Assembly (NCBI GenBank): GCA_030267565.1
Contig: BRXU01000004.1
Coordinates: forward strand, 273,001 to 337,000
Source of the DNA: Pleodorina starrii
Taxonomy: Eukaryota; Chlorophyta; Chlorophyceae; Chlamydomonadales; Volvocaceae
DNA length: 64,000 nucleotides
Direction of reading: 5' to 3'
Below are positions 24,341 through 35,597 of this stretch, in pieces. Each line of letters starts with the position of its first letter. The first letter of the stretch is position 1. The position numbers and the translations under genes are program-made. The notes under the pieces were generated by a model. It was not told the DNA's origin. It saw nothing but the letters and a program-made list of their open reading frames with translations, and made no database searches.

Positions 24341-26563
24341 ATGGGTTGCGTCAACGGGAAGGAGAAGCGAGCTCGCCAATATGCTCTGTCGGGAAATGAC
24401 GAGGTCGATACGCATCACGAGGACACGGTTAGTTCGCTCACGGCCCGGCCGTTTGGCAGTAGCAGCATGCGACGCCGAAACGGCCCGAAAAGCGAACTCA
24501 ATGACCTGTTGCTCAGCAGGCTGCGGATGGAAAAGCCCAGTCAGCCTCGCCACCGGCAGCTAAGAAGGGCAAAACTGCTGCGGCGTCGGGCAACGTAGTC
24601 AACATTCCGCGGCCGAACCTTGACCCCAAAGACTTTCAGTTCGTTGGCGGCCAAAACGAAGTGAAGATCAAACCTCCTGGCTCCATCAACGGACAATCTT
24701 TTATGATCGACAAGTGCGAGGTGAGCACTTTGGCACCGGAGAGGCAGGGGTCGGGTAGGACCGGAGTTGGACCGTCCAAAGAAGACTACCGATATTTTGC
24801 ATCCGGGTGGACGAGCAGTCTTTCCAACCTTCAGCTGCCACATGCCAGCATGCGATGGCTTGTCCAACGCCATAACTTCGCGCCCTGTTTCGCCAGGTCG
24901 CTCCCACGGCCATGTCGCTCGCCCCGGCCTGCCCGCGCTGCTACCCCCACCCCCACCCTGTTTTGACATCGCCTGCACCCTCCCTCGACCGCCCTCCGCG
25001 CTCAGAATTGCGACATCTACATCTTGGACCACACCGGGCAGGTCACCATGGACGACTGCAAAAACTGCCGCGTGTACATCGGTGCGTTGCGCTGTCGTTG
25101 CTTTTCTTCGAACTCCTCCCTGGTCATAGGCACATGCCTCACGCCTTCCTATCAGCCAATCGGGGCGCCTTCCTCCTCCCTTTCCCCCCTTCTCCTGCCT
25201 CCCCCCTCCCCCCTCCCCCTCCCGTCTCCCTCTCCCATCTCCCTCTCCCATCTCCCTCTCCCATCTCCCTGCTGCTGCTGCTGCTGCCCCCCGGCTCCCG
25301 GCCTACACGTGGATAACCCCCCTCAGGCCCTACCGACGGCTCGGTGTTCATTCGGGACTGCACCTCGTGCAACTTGGCTGTGGTGTGTCGACAACTCAGG
25401 TGAGAACCCGGGAGAAAGGGGAGGGGGGGGAGGGGAGGGCGCCGGGGGGGGTATCCACGTATAGGCCGAAGCCCGTAAACGGTATCAGGGGGGGTGGGAG
25501 GGGGGGGGCGTGGAGGAGACGGGGCTCAACAGGCGGGCGGTTGGGTCATCGTCGGGATCAAAACCACATGGGCATGGCTTGGCGCACCGGGGCCCAGTGC
25601 GCCGCTATGCACACACACACACACACACCCCTCGGTACCCCTGCATTGCCGCGGCGGGGCACATGCCAACACGCGAAAGGCCAAACTCGCTGCCGGTGCG
25701 TGTTGGCGGTTAGAGGTCGCCCTACCCTCCCTCCCTCACGGCATTGCTCACACACCTCTCCCGGAATTCCCTCCCGGCTGGGGAAGGTTGCGACGCTTTG
25801 GCATGGCGGCGGGAGGTCGTACGGCTGTGGGGCCGTTGGGCTCCCGGGAGGGTTCCAGTTGTGCTCAGCTCACGGGCAGGCTGTGTCCGCATGCATGCAT
25901 GCATGCATGCGTCGTCATTGATTGCGCGTGCCCTGTCGTGCCGTACGATGCCGTACTGGGCCCGCCGCAGGACGCGCGACTGCAATGGCTGCCAGGTCGC
26001 GCTGTACTGCCGTACCAAACCAATCGTCGAGTCTTCCAGCAATGTGCGTGTACGACGCACGTACGGCAGTGGGTGCGCGGCAGTGAGAGCGCAGGGCTCC
26101 CTTCCCGGCCACTGGGGGCGGCGCTGCGGCGCTGCGGCTCGTGGCCGGGAGCGGAGGGCGGGGGTCGAGGGACGGGGGTCGGGGGACAGGGGTCGGGGGA
26201 CGGGGGTCGAGGGAGGGCCCCGCCCCCTAGTTCGGTGGTGGGGACTGGGGAGCGGCAAAAGTTTGATACGCGGGGACAACAGTCTCCCGCGTTGTTCGAC
26301 CCGTCAGTAGCGCAAGTGGCTCTTAACGAACCTGCCACAATCACACGGCCACAACTGTGTAACATGTCCCAACTGCCAACCGCCGCCACACGTGCGTACT
26401 GCAGATGAGCTTTTCCTGCCTGGACTTGCCGTACCCGGAGCTGGGAGGTACGTGCGGCAGTTCCTTCCGCTCGCGTGGAGTCCTGGGGGGACGGCGACGC
26501 AGTCCCCCTCTGCTGCCCCCCTTGGGCCCACCCCCTAGGTTTCTGTGGGGCGTGCTGTTAGGT

Positions 26564-26609
<46 letters not shown>

Positions 26610-29441
26610 AGTGGCCGGTGCTGTACCAGTTGCCTATGGTGGGGTTGCTGGGTGCGAACCCACCGGGGAAGATAGCGGGGCGGGGCGGGGCGTGAATCAA
26701 AGGGACGTGGTGGGGCGGGGCGTCCTTTCTTCCGCACCGGGCGAGGACCAGTCGCGCGCCTGGGGCCTTCCTTGGGTCAGGTCAATGCCCTCCACCCTTC
26801 ATGCTGCCTGTCGCGCTGTGTGTATCAGCGCGCCGCCGTCCAGCTGCCGACCTCGTGACTGCCGCCCCGGGCCCCGTCTCCCTCTTCCGCCAGACTGGCT
26901 CCCTTGCCCGCTCCGCTCCATTCCCCGATCCTGGCCACCTTTGTTAGCCTGACTAGTTTACATTTTGCTTTTCCACTAGGACTGTCAGCCTGTCGGCTGT
27001 CAGCTCAGCTGCCCTTCTACTTGGAATGTCATCTGCTCTTGAGGCCCCCCCAATCCTGATCCCCCCCGGTCCAAATCCCCTCCCTCGAGCCGCTTCAACA
27101 GACCACATGAGGCACGCCAAGCTGGGCATCTTCCACAACTTCTGGTACGACATCTTTGACTTCACACCCAAGGTACGGCGCGTACGGTATACGACAGCGG
27201 CGCGGAGGGTCCACGGTGTGTGGGTGTGCCGCAGAGGACTCCGGGCTCCCACTCCGGGCTTGCCCGCACCCCCCCCCCAAGCGCCGCGTTCTGACAACCT
27301 TTATTAAACATGGATCGCCTGGCTGCCGCCCCCTTCTGAGGGTAGCTGCCGTACCGATGTTGTTTTGAGGGTTAGTGTTTAGTGGAGAGTGAAATCTATT
27401 CCGAATCAAACGATGGAATGGGTTTCCAGGGGAGGCTGGAACACTACTCCCTAGCCGTGCAAACGGTGCCTACCCCCTCGTTGACCCGCCCTGCCCTGCC
27501 CTCCCATGCCCCTCGTTGACCCGCCCTGCCCTGCCCTCCCATGCCCCTCGTTGACCCGCCCTGCCCTGCCCTCCCATGCCCTACGTGAGGTTCTGAGTTG
27601 ACTTCGAATGCGCCAGCGCAGGACCCTAGTGGTCCCTCATTGTAACTCTCGCATCCTACGTGTCCCCGCCACCCCCCCCGGCGCCCTGCCCTGCTCCCCT
27701 CCGCCCCCTCCCAGGACGGCAACTGGCGCCTGATCCCATCCTCCTCCTCCTCCTCCGCAGCCCTCCTAGAGCCCATACCCCACCAGGCGGCGGAGCTTCT
27801 GCGGCCACTGGGGCAGCAGCAGCAGGGGGAGGGCGGGGGCGAGGGCGGGGTTTCGGAGCAGGTGCGTTTGAGTGTATGTGTGGGTGTTTGTGCGAGGGAC
27901 ACGCGTGTTCAAGTCGGCAGGGGGCCGAGGGGGAGGTTCACGGGGCGCGGAACCGGGAATGGGAAGGGGGAAGAAGGGATAAGGAAGAGCAGTCCTGGGG
28001 GGGAGGGGGAGGAGGGGGCAATACGCGGTGAGAACGCGACACCGCGGCCGCCTGGCAGTCTCGCTGGCCGAGGACATGTCTCCGATGTCACTTCTGCTGC
28101 TGCCCCCGATGCGGAGACGCGAATTGCAATCCGGTCAATCACCGCGTGCCTCCAGGGCGCAGTGCCGCTGCCGCTGCTGCCTTCGACCCGGCCTGACCCT
28201 GCCGCCTCCCGCCCTCTTGCCCCCGCCCCCCCTCCCCCCGCCTCCGTCCCCGTCCCCTCCGCTTCCAGTCTCCCCTGCTGCTCACGCACGGTCAGCGCTC
28301 GCCTCAGTCCGAAGGGATGTCGTACATGTTCGTCGCCTTCGACGGTGGGCAGCACGCGCGGGCGCTGCAGCTTGCGAGGAGCGCTGCGGCCAAGGTGAGT
28401 CAGAACTCCGAACTCCGAAGCGAATCGAGTCCTGCCAATCGGCGCGCAGGGGGGGACGATTGCGTCCTGCCAGTGTCGAACGCGGCCAAGTCCGGGCTGG
28501 GCCAAGCCCCAACCCATCTCAGCTCCCATGCCTTGACAGGGGTCCTTGTCTCTGTCTTTGTCCCTCTCTCTCTCTCCCTCCCGGTGGAGGTCTCTCAACC
28601 GGCTCCATGTGCACCCGTGTGTGTATGTTGTACTCGGTGGTGCACTCGGGGGGTTGAGGGGGAGGGGCACATGTCGCCTCGCGGCCCGTCGCGGCCCGTC
28701 GCTGTGCCTCATCCTCATGTCCCGGCCTCGGTCCCGCAAAGCTACCCTGTGCGCCCACATCCCACTTCCCCCCAACTGCGTTGCGTTTCCTCTCCCCGGG
28801 CCAATCTAATTACCCCCCCCATCACCCTCAGGGCTGGCTGCTGCGCACCAATGAGGCTCGCCTGGGCGCCGCGGCGGCGGGGTCGCTGGCGGCGGAAGCT
28901 GGCTGGTCCAAATCCGTGGCCAAGGCGCTGAGCTCGGGAACCGGTAAGCGGGCGGGGGGCGGGGGGCGGAGGAGGGGGTGAGGTGATGAGGGAGCGGAGG
29001 GAAGGGGGGGAAGGCGGCGGAATCGGGCATGAGGGAACGGAGGGGAGCCGTATCGCACTTGCACTCTTGCAGTGGAGGGGGTGGAGGGCCTTGGGAAGGG
29101 GTGAGGGGCGTTGGGTTGACGACCCGGGGTTGGGTCCTTGGGCAGCCTGCAGGCCCGGCGTGCGGGGCGGTGAGGTGAGGTGCCGGGGAAGGGGAGTCGT
29201 TCGCTTGGTGTGGAGGATCTGATCCACCCACAGCCCCCGCCCTCATCCACCGACGCTCCTGCCTTGCTCCCCATGTCCCGGGCCGCCCCCCCCCTCCGCA
29301 GCCGGCTGTGTGGGACTGGAGTTGGCCGTCCCGGAGGCGGAGGCGCAGGGAGTCCGTGCACAGGTGTCGCAGCTGGGGGGTCACGTCAGCGGCAGTGAGG
29401 CGGCGGGGAAGAGCTTCCGCACGGCGGGGCTGGAGGGGTGA
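24341..29441 (+). CDS. RP2: RP2 homologue (TBCC-domain ARL3 GTPase-activating protein)
   Basis: Eleven exons: 24341-24427, 24520-24720, 25006-25081, 25327-25399, 25971-26043, 26405-26447, 27102-27172, 27715-27861, 28269-28394, 28832-28943 and 29302-29441. They join in phase to 382 residues (human RP2 350). MGC at the start provides Gly2 and Cys3 for myristoylation and palmitoylation. The TBCC beta-helix follows (about 60-220): NCDIYILDHTGQVTMDDC, GPTDGSVFIRDCTSCNLAVVC, RQLRTRDCNGC and PIVESSSN. R146 matches the human arginine finger R118. DIFDFTP ends this part, then a Gln/Gly linker and a diverged NDK-like C-terminal region (MSYMFVAFDGG, ARALQLARSAA). In animals RP2 makes ARL3 release lipidated cargo at the ciliary base, and the same role is likely in a flagellate alga. 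Two inverted repeats bracket exon 4. Confidence 0.94.
25291..25317 (-). repeat. Dispersed repeat B beside RP2 exon 4 (left copy)
   Basis: CCGGCTCCCGGCCTACACG followed by TGGATAACCCC, minus orientation. It ends about 9 nt before the RP2 exon 4 acceptor, so it provides the branch-point and pyrimidine region of that intron. Confidence 0.8.
25451..25482 (+). repeat. Dispersed repeat B beside RP2 exon 4 (right copy)
   Basis: GTATCCACGTATAGGCCG then AAGCCCGTAAACGG, plus orientation, 51 bp after the RP2 exon 4 donor. It is inverted relative to the copy at 25291-25317. Confidence 0.9.
26566..26607 (+). repeat. CTG trinucleotide repeat in an RP2 intron
   Basis: Fourteen uninterrupted CTG units in intron 6 of RP2, not coding in the gene model. 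Confidence 0.95.
27474..27578 (+). repeat. Three exact 35-bp tandem repeats
   Basis: Copies at 27474-27508, 27509-27543 and 27544-27578, each starting CCCCTCGTTGACCCGCCC, in intron 7 of RP2. Identity between copies suggests recent expansion. Confidence 0.93.
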
Positions 29442-29552
29442 CGCTGCCGGCGCCGGCGCGCAAAGGAGCTGGGGGCTGGTTCGGCGGTCGATGGGGGGGG
29501 CGTGTGTCGGAGCGGCGTGTCGGGTGAAGGATCAGGCTCGCCGCGGGGGGGG

Positions 29553-29583
29553 GTATCGACGTTTAGGCCGGAGCCCGTAAACC
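29553..29583 (+). repeat. Dispersed repeat B in the RP2 3' flank
   Basis: GTATCGACGTTTAGGCCGG then AGCCCGTAAACC, plus orientation, 112 bp after the RP2 stop. Its right end overlaps the left arm of the hairpin at 29580-29616. Confidence 0.85.
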
Positions 29584-29616
29584 GGGCTCCTCTCCCCCGT
29601 GGGGAGGAGCCCGGTT
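29580..29616. other. Strong 16-bp hairpin 3' of RP2
   Basis: Left arm AACCGGGCTCCTCTCC (29580-29595) pairs with 29601-29616 with one G-T pair; the loop is 5 nt. No U-run follows and the genome is eukaryotic, so a bacterial-type terminator is not implied. It may act in the RP2 3' UTR. Confidence 0.85.
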
Positions 29617-29902
29617 GGGTTGCCCCTTGACGTGAGGAATACGAAGTCGGAGCGAGTGAACTGAGGGGGAGAGGACGTTGTGTTACCTTGCTTGGTGCGC
29701 GGCGGTAAGAGGTGAGCGGGTGTCCAGAATCCGGGCGGCGTGCTGTGACGACCCCGTGGATTGGGTCCCCGTGGCTGTCGGTGGCTGTGACTCTAGCGGT
29801 GGTGGGGTTGGTGTGATGTGATTGACCCGAGACCGAATCCCCGTTGTGATTGGGATCCAGCAGTCTTGGAAGGGGAGGCCCGAATGCCTTTGCACCCCGG
29901 GG

Positions 29903-29930
29903 GGTTATCCACGTATAGGCCGCACCCCGC
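29903..29930 (+). repeat. Dispersed repeat B, truncated copy
   Basis: GGTTATCCACGTATAGGCCG then CACCCCGC; the left half matches the consensus and the right half diverges. Confidence 0.75.
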
Positions 29931-30791
29931 GGGGGAGGGAAGGCCCTCTTTGGTGCCCCGTTGGCAAGTGAGTCTGTGGCCCTGGTGTGTGCCTCCCGCC
30001 TCTCCAGGGAGAGGGGCGCAGGACGACTACAGGCGTTCATAACCGCCCTTGCGCAAACCACACCACACCACAACACAATGCATGACGTCGCTGGTGGGTA
30101 GGTGGGTGGACCCGTTTGGAGTGGATGGACGGCTTTAAAGCGGATGGACGGACCCCAACTGCGGCCAAACGACGAACCCAACTGCTCCCGAACGTAACCG
30201 CAGCGCCTGCGCTGGCTCGCCTCCTACAGCCTCTCGCTCTCGTCGAGAGCTGAAGGGCCCAACGAAGGAGGCGGCACATGCCGAACCCAGCGCAAGTCCC
30301 GGCGTCCGTCCAGGACTGCCGTCGTGCAAAATGTGCTCGGTGCTGGATAACGGATAACAGGTCCTGACGACATGCATCGCCGATGCGAACAACTCCCCAA
30401 CGAAAATGCCAGTACCGGTACGAGGTAGGCGCTACCTCGTGCATGGGGTGCCCTAAGGCGTTGTGTCCCTAACAGGCTACCATTCTATGTACGGCACTGC
30501 TGCAGGCTAGCCCCCAAACTCGAGGTCTAGACGTACGGCCCGGCCCTGGCCCGCGAGCCGGGTTCAATATATCTAGGCACGTCCCAACCGTCAGATGTAC
30601 TACAAACCTATCAGACTCGTGCAGCTGCACTTGCTCTATTAACAGTCCACGCAATCAGAAAGTCTACGCAATCGGAAAAAGTCTACGCAAATCCAAAGCC
30701 GCTGTCCGCGTCGACGGGACGCATCACAATGCGACCGTGCCTAGATCCAGCCCCCCAACCCAACAACGTCCGCAGTGACTCATTCTTACGG

Positions 30792-30820
30792 TATATAAAG
30801 GAGCATATCACTCCCTGACC
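30792..30820 (+). repeat. Dispersed repeat C, copy 2 (TATATAAAGG element)
   Basis: Identical over 29 bp to 23114-23142. It lies 1.35 kb downstream of RP2 and 1.8 kb upstream of the ATP sulfurylase ATG, in a gene-free region, so it could be a core promoter fragment or the end of a mobile element. Confidence 0.9.
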
Positions 30821-32633
30821 CCCTCAACCCCCCAACACACACACACATCGAGGCGGCGGCGCGGTTGCACCTGCGGCGGCGGCCTGTCCGCGATTGCCTG
30901 CAGGTCCGGCGCCATTTGGCTGTCCCCTAGCCCACATGTGGGATACGGTATAACGCCCGGGCCCGCGCGCGACCACACGGGGAGGCGGGGAGGCGCAAGC
31001 GGATCCGCGGTACCCTGCAGCCCGAGGTGGGGTTGAGGAGGAGGGGGCAGCTGCAGCCCGGGGGTGGTGGTGGCGGTGCTACCGCCACCCCGCGGTGATG
31101 GGACACACGCCGCCACAGCCCTGCAGGTTTGCGGCTGCTGCTGCTGCTACTGCTATTGCTGCTGCTGCTTCTAACTGTAGTAGCTGCTGCTACGAGGGTA
31201 GCGGGTTAGCGGCGGCGGCGGACTGGATGGTCGCGACTACCGCCGCCAGGCCTGGGGCACGTCAGTGGCGCCGGAGGAGCCAGCCCGTGTGCTGCGCGTG
31301 CTTTGAGCGACGTGTCGGCGCTCGTCAGTGGCAGGACCACGCCGCCGCCGCCTCGCTAGCCGCTCCTCCTCCTCCTCCTCCTCCCGCCCCGCCCCTCTCA
31401 GCGCTGCCGGTCCGCGTTGCTGCTTTGTCCTGTGGCGGCCTGCGGAGCAGCGGCCGGGCGGGGCGGTGCCTCGCCTTAGGGCAGGCAGGGTCTACGGGGC
31501 AGCCGGTTGCATGCTGCTGCAGCCGACCTCTGCTAGATGGTGTGTTACCGCTCTCGTCCCAGTTCAAACAAAAAAGGGCAGTGCAGCGGGGTGGTGGTGG
31601 TGGTCAAAGTGCAGCACCCGATCCTCCCCTCCCACGGATTTTCGTCCCACGCCCCACGGAGGGTCAGGGCGGTCCGATCATCACATGTCTGTTAGGCGTG
31701 CAGGAAACTGTTTTCTGTTGGGGTGCAAGGGGGTGGCGAGGTACCATCACCAGGTGCCCGCGCACGCATGCGGGTGGTCTGTAGCACCACAGGTGTAGAC
31801 GAACCCGGGCATTTAAGCTGGAGATACGGTAAGGGGCGCAGATGGTAAAACACCACGCGCGTGCGTTCGACGCGCCCGCCCTCGTCATCGTTTTCTTATC
31901 CCATCTTCGATCCCTGACACGCACCCGGGCTTGCGAGGACGTGCGCTCGACCCACGTCCGCAGCGGATCCTGGTCCAAGCTCAGGCGGAAGATACCCGCG
32001 AACATGCCGCCCCAGAAAGCCACTGGCTCCTGCCGGGCGGCAAGGGAGCCAAGAGACAGGCCGGGTGGGAGGCCGGGAGGCTCAGCCTGGGAAGGCTGTG
32101 TGTGTGGGGAAGTCCTGTGCGACATCCGCCCATTGCCCCGCCGTGCCGGGTTCGCCGTGCCCTGCCATCAGCTTACCTTGACCGCAAACCGGAGAATTGG
32201 GTCGGGGATCTGGTCGGTTACTGCGTCAATTGGGTTCCGCGGCAGGGTTGGAGCTGTTTCGGTGGGCGCGCTGGGCTTGCTCAGTTTCCCGCGCCGATGA
32301 GCCCTCAAAGGCGTGGGCGCACCCGAAGCCTGACAGACACGGCGTAAGTGGAACAAGATGCTCACGACCGATTGGAAACCCTATTTTGTGTCTTGGCAGG
32401 AAAAAAACAATAGAAGAGCGGCTTACCCGCACCAAGGCACTTGGCCTGCGCGCAATTGGAGCTGCTCGCATCATGACTGGGCTGGCAGGAATGAATGAAA
32501 TTACCATTCGTAGGCGCAAAAAACTATCTGGATTTGGTTGGAAGTACTTCGCGCCGTACATGATAATGAAGAGGTTAATGAGCGCCAGAGCGCAGCACTC
32601 TCCTCACTTTTAGTAGCACCAAAGTCGTGCAAA

Positions 32634-34574
32634 ATGGCCGTGATCAGCAGCAAGCAGATTCAGGCCCGTGTGGCTTCGCGCCCAGCGCCCGCGGTTGTGG
32701 TGCCTGTGGCCGCCGTGCGCCCTGTCGCTCGGTCGTCTGCGCCTGCTGCCGCGGCCGCTGCCCCAGTTTCTTCCCTTCGTGGTGTCCGGGCGAGCCGCAA
32801 GACCACCGTCTGCGCGGTTGCGACTGCCGCGCAGGCGTTCAGGACCACCACGGAGGGCCTGCAGGTGTGTAGTTATTTGGGTTGGCGGGCATCGACCAAA
32901 CGTTGTGTTCATACCATTCCTATACTCAGAGATGTATATGATGTACCAAAGTACCCGTTCTGGGTAGCACCACGTAATACAGGAATTGCATGGCCCCTTT
33001 TCGCCGAGCTGGCCTCGAGTCCCGTCGCCGTGGAATTTCTCCGACCTGCAGGTGCCGCACGGCCCTGAGGCCAAGCTGGTGAACCTGATGGCCCCAGCTG
33101 ACCAGCACGCGGCCCTGGTTGCCAGCTGCAACAAGCGCATCGAGCTCAGCGACCGCAACGCGTGCGACGTGGAGCTGCTGTGCGTGGGCGCGTTCTCGCC
33201 GCTGGAGGGCTTCCTCCCCAAGGAGGAGTATGAGTCCGTGGTCGCCAACATGCGCCTGACCAACGGCCTGCTGTTCGGCCTGCCCATCGTGCTGGACACC
33301 GACAGCGAGGACCTCGCTCCCGGCGACACCGTGCTGCTCTCCTACCAGGGCCAGGACCTGGCGGTCATGAACGTGACCTCCAAGTACACCCCCAACAAGC
33401 CCCTGGAGTGCCTCAAGTGCTACGGCACCTCCTCTCTGGAGCATCCCGCCGTGCAGATGGTCGCCATGGAGCGCGGCAAGTACTACCTGGGCGGCCCCAT
33501 CAAGGGCCTCGCCCTGCCCACCCGCGTCTTCCCCTGCGCCACCCCCGCCGAGGTCCGCTCCACCCTGCCGCCCAACGAGGACGTCCTGGCCTTCCAGTGC
33601 CGCAACCCCATCCACAAGGCCCACTACGAGCTCTTCATCCGTGCGCTGGACGCGCCCAACGTCCGCAGCGGCGGCGTCTGCCTGGTGCACCCCACCTGCG
33701 GCCCCACCCAGGACGACGACATCCCGGGCGTCGTGCGTTTCCGCACCTACGAAGTCCTCAAGGAGGAGACGGCCAACCCGCGCCTGCGCTGGGCCTACCT
33801 GCCCTACAGCATGCACATGGCCGGCCCGCGCGAGGCCATCCAGCACATGATTATCCGCAAGAACTACGGCTGCACGCACTTCATCATCGGCCGCGACATG
33901 GCCGGCTGCAAGTCGTCGATCAGCGGACAGGACTTTTACGGCGCGTACGACGCGCAGGAGCTGGCCAACAAGCACGCCGCCGAGCTCAACATGCAGACTG
34001 TGCCCTCGCTCAACATTGCTTACACGGAGGAGAAGGGCTACGTGACGGCGGATGTGGCCAAGGCGGAGAACCTGCACGTGCTGAACCTGTCGGGCACCAA
34101 GTTCCGCCAGATGCTGAGGGCGGGAGACGATATCCCCGAGTGGTGAGTGGGGAAGGGATGAGAGGGTTGAGGGGGGAAGGGGTGACCGGGCGAGGGCAGG
34201 CGGCGGGGAGGTGGGGGGCCCGGGAGAGAAAGGCAGGGGCGGGAGGCGATGGGAGGGGAGGGACTGGGGGAGGATGGATGTGGGTCGGGCAGCTTGAGGT
34301 TGGATTTGCCGGCAGGTGAAAGGGAGGGGCATGGCCATCACCGAGAGGCGAGGAGCCTCTGGAAGGGGCAAGCGGAGATGTGCGGACCTGGATTTGTTCG
34401 GGGAGAACCGCGACATGGGGGACAATGCACGTGGAATAGCCGATATTTCGGCCGATGAATGAACATACATCCTAAACTTTATCGTACTTGTGCTTTTTAC
34501 CCCGTCCCCGCAGGTTCGCGTTCAAGTCGGTGGTAGCGGTGCTCCGCGAGCAGATCCAGAGCGAGGCCAACTGA
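32634..34574 (+). CDS. ATS1: ATP sulfurylase, plastid-targeted
   Basis: First enzyme of sulfate assimilation: sulfate plus ATP gives adenosine 5'-phosphosulfate and pyrophosphate. Three exons, 32634-32864, 33052-34142 and 34514-34574, join in phase to 460 residues. Exon 1 encodes an Ala/Val/Arg-rich leader of about 65-75 residues without acidic residues, a typical algal chloroplast transit peptide. The mature part has QCRNPIHKAHYE (the nucleotide-binding HxxH), PYSMHMAGPREAI, IIGRDMAGCKSS and LNLSGTKFRQMLRAGDDIPEWF. No APS kinase domain follows, as in plants and unlike animal PAPSS. The HKAH form resembles bacterial-type enzymes more than animal ones. The start context CAAAATGGCC suits algal genes. 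The 3' UTR probably runs to the TGTAA at 35593. Confidence 0.97.
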
Positions 34575-35010
34575 GCGGACAGCTGTGGGCCGTGGGTCGG
34601 CCGCTGACATCGTTGGAACCAGAGCGTGCGCAGCCGCTGCTCTGCTTGCTGTGCATGCACTGCGGCAGCTGCGTTCGGGCAGGGCCCCGTTCGGGTCCCC
34701 CCTATTGTGATGTCGGAGCGCGCGCAGCGGTACTGGGGCCTCTGCCGCAGCGCACGGGGAGCGCTGACACCGCCCGGCGCCCCAGGGGGGGCCCGGTATC
34801 GGGTCGCGCGTTGTCCTCACGAAGCGAAGGGAGGGCCCTCGTCGTCTCATCTTGTGTGGCGCACCCGCACGGGAATACGTGGGAGAGGCCGCGTGTGCCG
34901 GGCAGGGCCGGGCAGGAGGAAGGCGCTCTGGTCCGGGCTGGGCGCTCTCGGCGCTGATCGGGGCCCTGGGACCCTTTTGTGGGGCCCTGGGACCCTGGGG
35001 CCCCTGGGAC

Positions 35011-35038
35011 CCTTAGGGTTTTTAGGGTTTTAGGGTTT
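35011..35038 (+). repeat. Interstitial telomere-like repeats
   Basis: CTTAGGGTTTTTAGGG followed by TTTTAGGGTTTTG: two to three units of the Chlamydomonas-type telomere repeat TTTTAGGG. They lie between two copies of a GTGGGGCCCTGGGACCCTGG duplication (about 34978 and 35039) within the probable ATP sulfurylase 3' UTR. Confidence 0.85.
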
Positions 35039-35592
35039 TGTGGGGCCCTGGGACCCTGGGGCCCCTTTGTGCCCTTCTGGGCCCTATGGCGGCGCGCTGC
35101 TCGGGGAGCGGGGCAAGGGACGAACCCGAGGCGGGGAGGGGCGGGCCGACGGGCGGTTGGCCCACCCGCCTGCGGGATTTTAGTGCTGTTCTTGGTCCCC
35201 GTCGGTATTTTGGTGACGCTGCACGCGAGGTTGTGTGTACATGTGTGTCTGCTTGGTGCGGTGAAGCGCCGCTTGAGAAGGGCTTGGCAGCCGCGATTTT
35301 CCCCGCCAGCGGCTGCCGGAAGGGTAAGACTGGGATGTCCTCGATGTCTCGATGTGCGGTGCCTGCATGGCTTGCGAGGGGGCACGATGCTGCCTGTCCT
35401 GCTGGCCGCGTGCGCTGAGAGGGGGTTCTTGGTGTGCTCTGTAGACGTTCGTGAACAATACGTGCTCCGCCTCTGCGAAGAGAACGATTTCTTACTGCAT
35501 GTGTTTTGTGTGTTGCTTGGACTTTAGGTTCTCGTCGTCGAATCGTAACGGCCTGAATCGGTGACTGCACAACGACGAGATGCGCGCGCTCT

Positions 35593-35597
35593 TGTAA
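35593..35597 (+). terminator. TGTAA poly(A) signal of ATP sulfurylase
   Basis: The green-algal signal TGTAA lies 1.02 kb after the ATS1 stop. A 3' UTR of that length is ordinary in volvocine algae. Confidence 0.6.

Larger units (their letters stand above)
29442..32633. other. RP2 3' flank and spacer before ATP sulfurylase
   Basis: No coding region recognised. It holds two repeat B copies, a strong hairpin at 29580-29616, repeat C at 30792, CTG/GCT-rich sequence near 31130-31190 and the 5' region of the ATP sulfurylase gene. I saw no TGTAA close behind the RP2 stop. Confidence 0.5.

Noticed and set aside
31095..31798. Plus-strand frames of 229 and 156 codons upstream of ATP sulfurylase
   Set aside because: Overlapping frames with Cys/Ala/Arg bias and no recognisable domain; no splice or start support.
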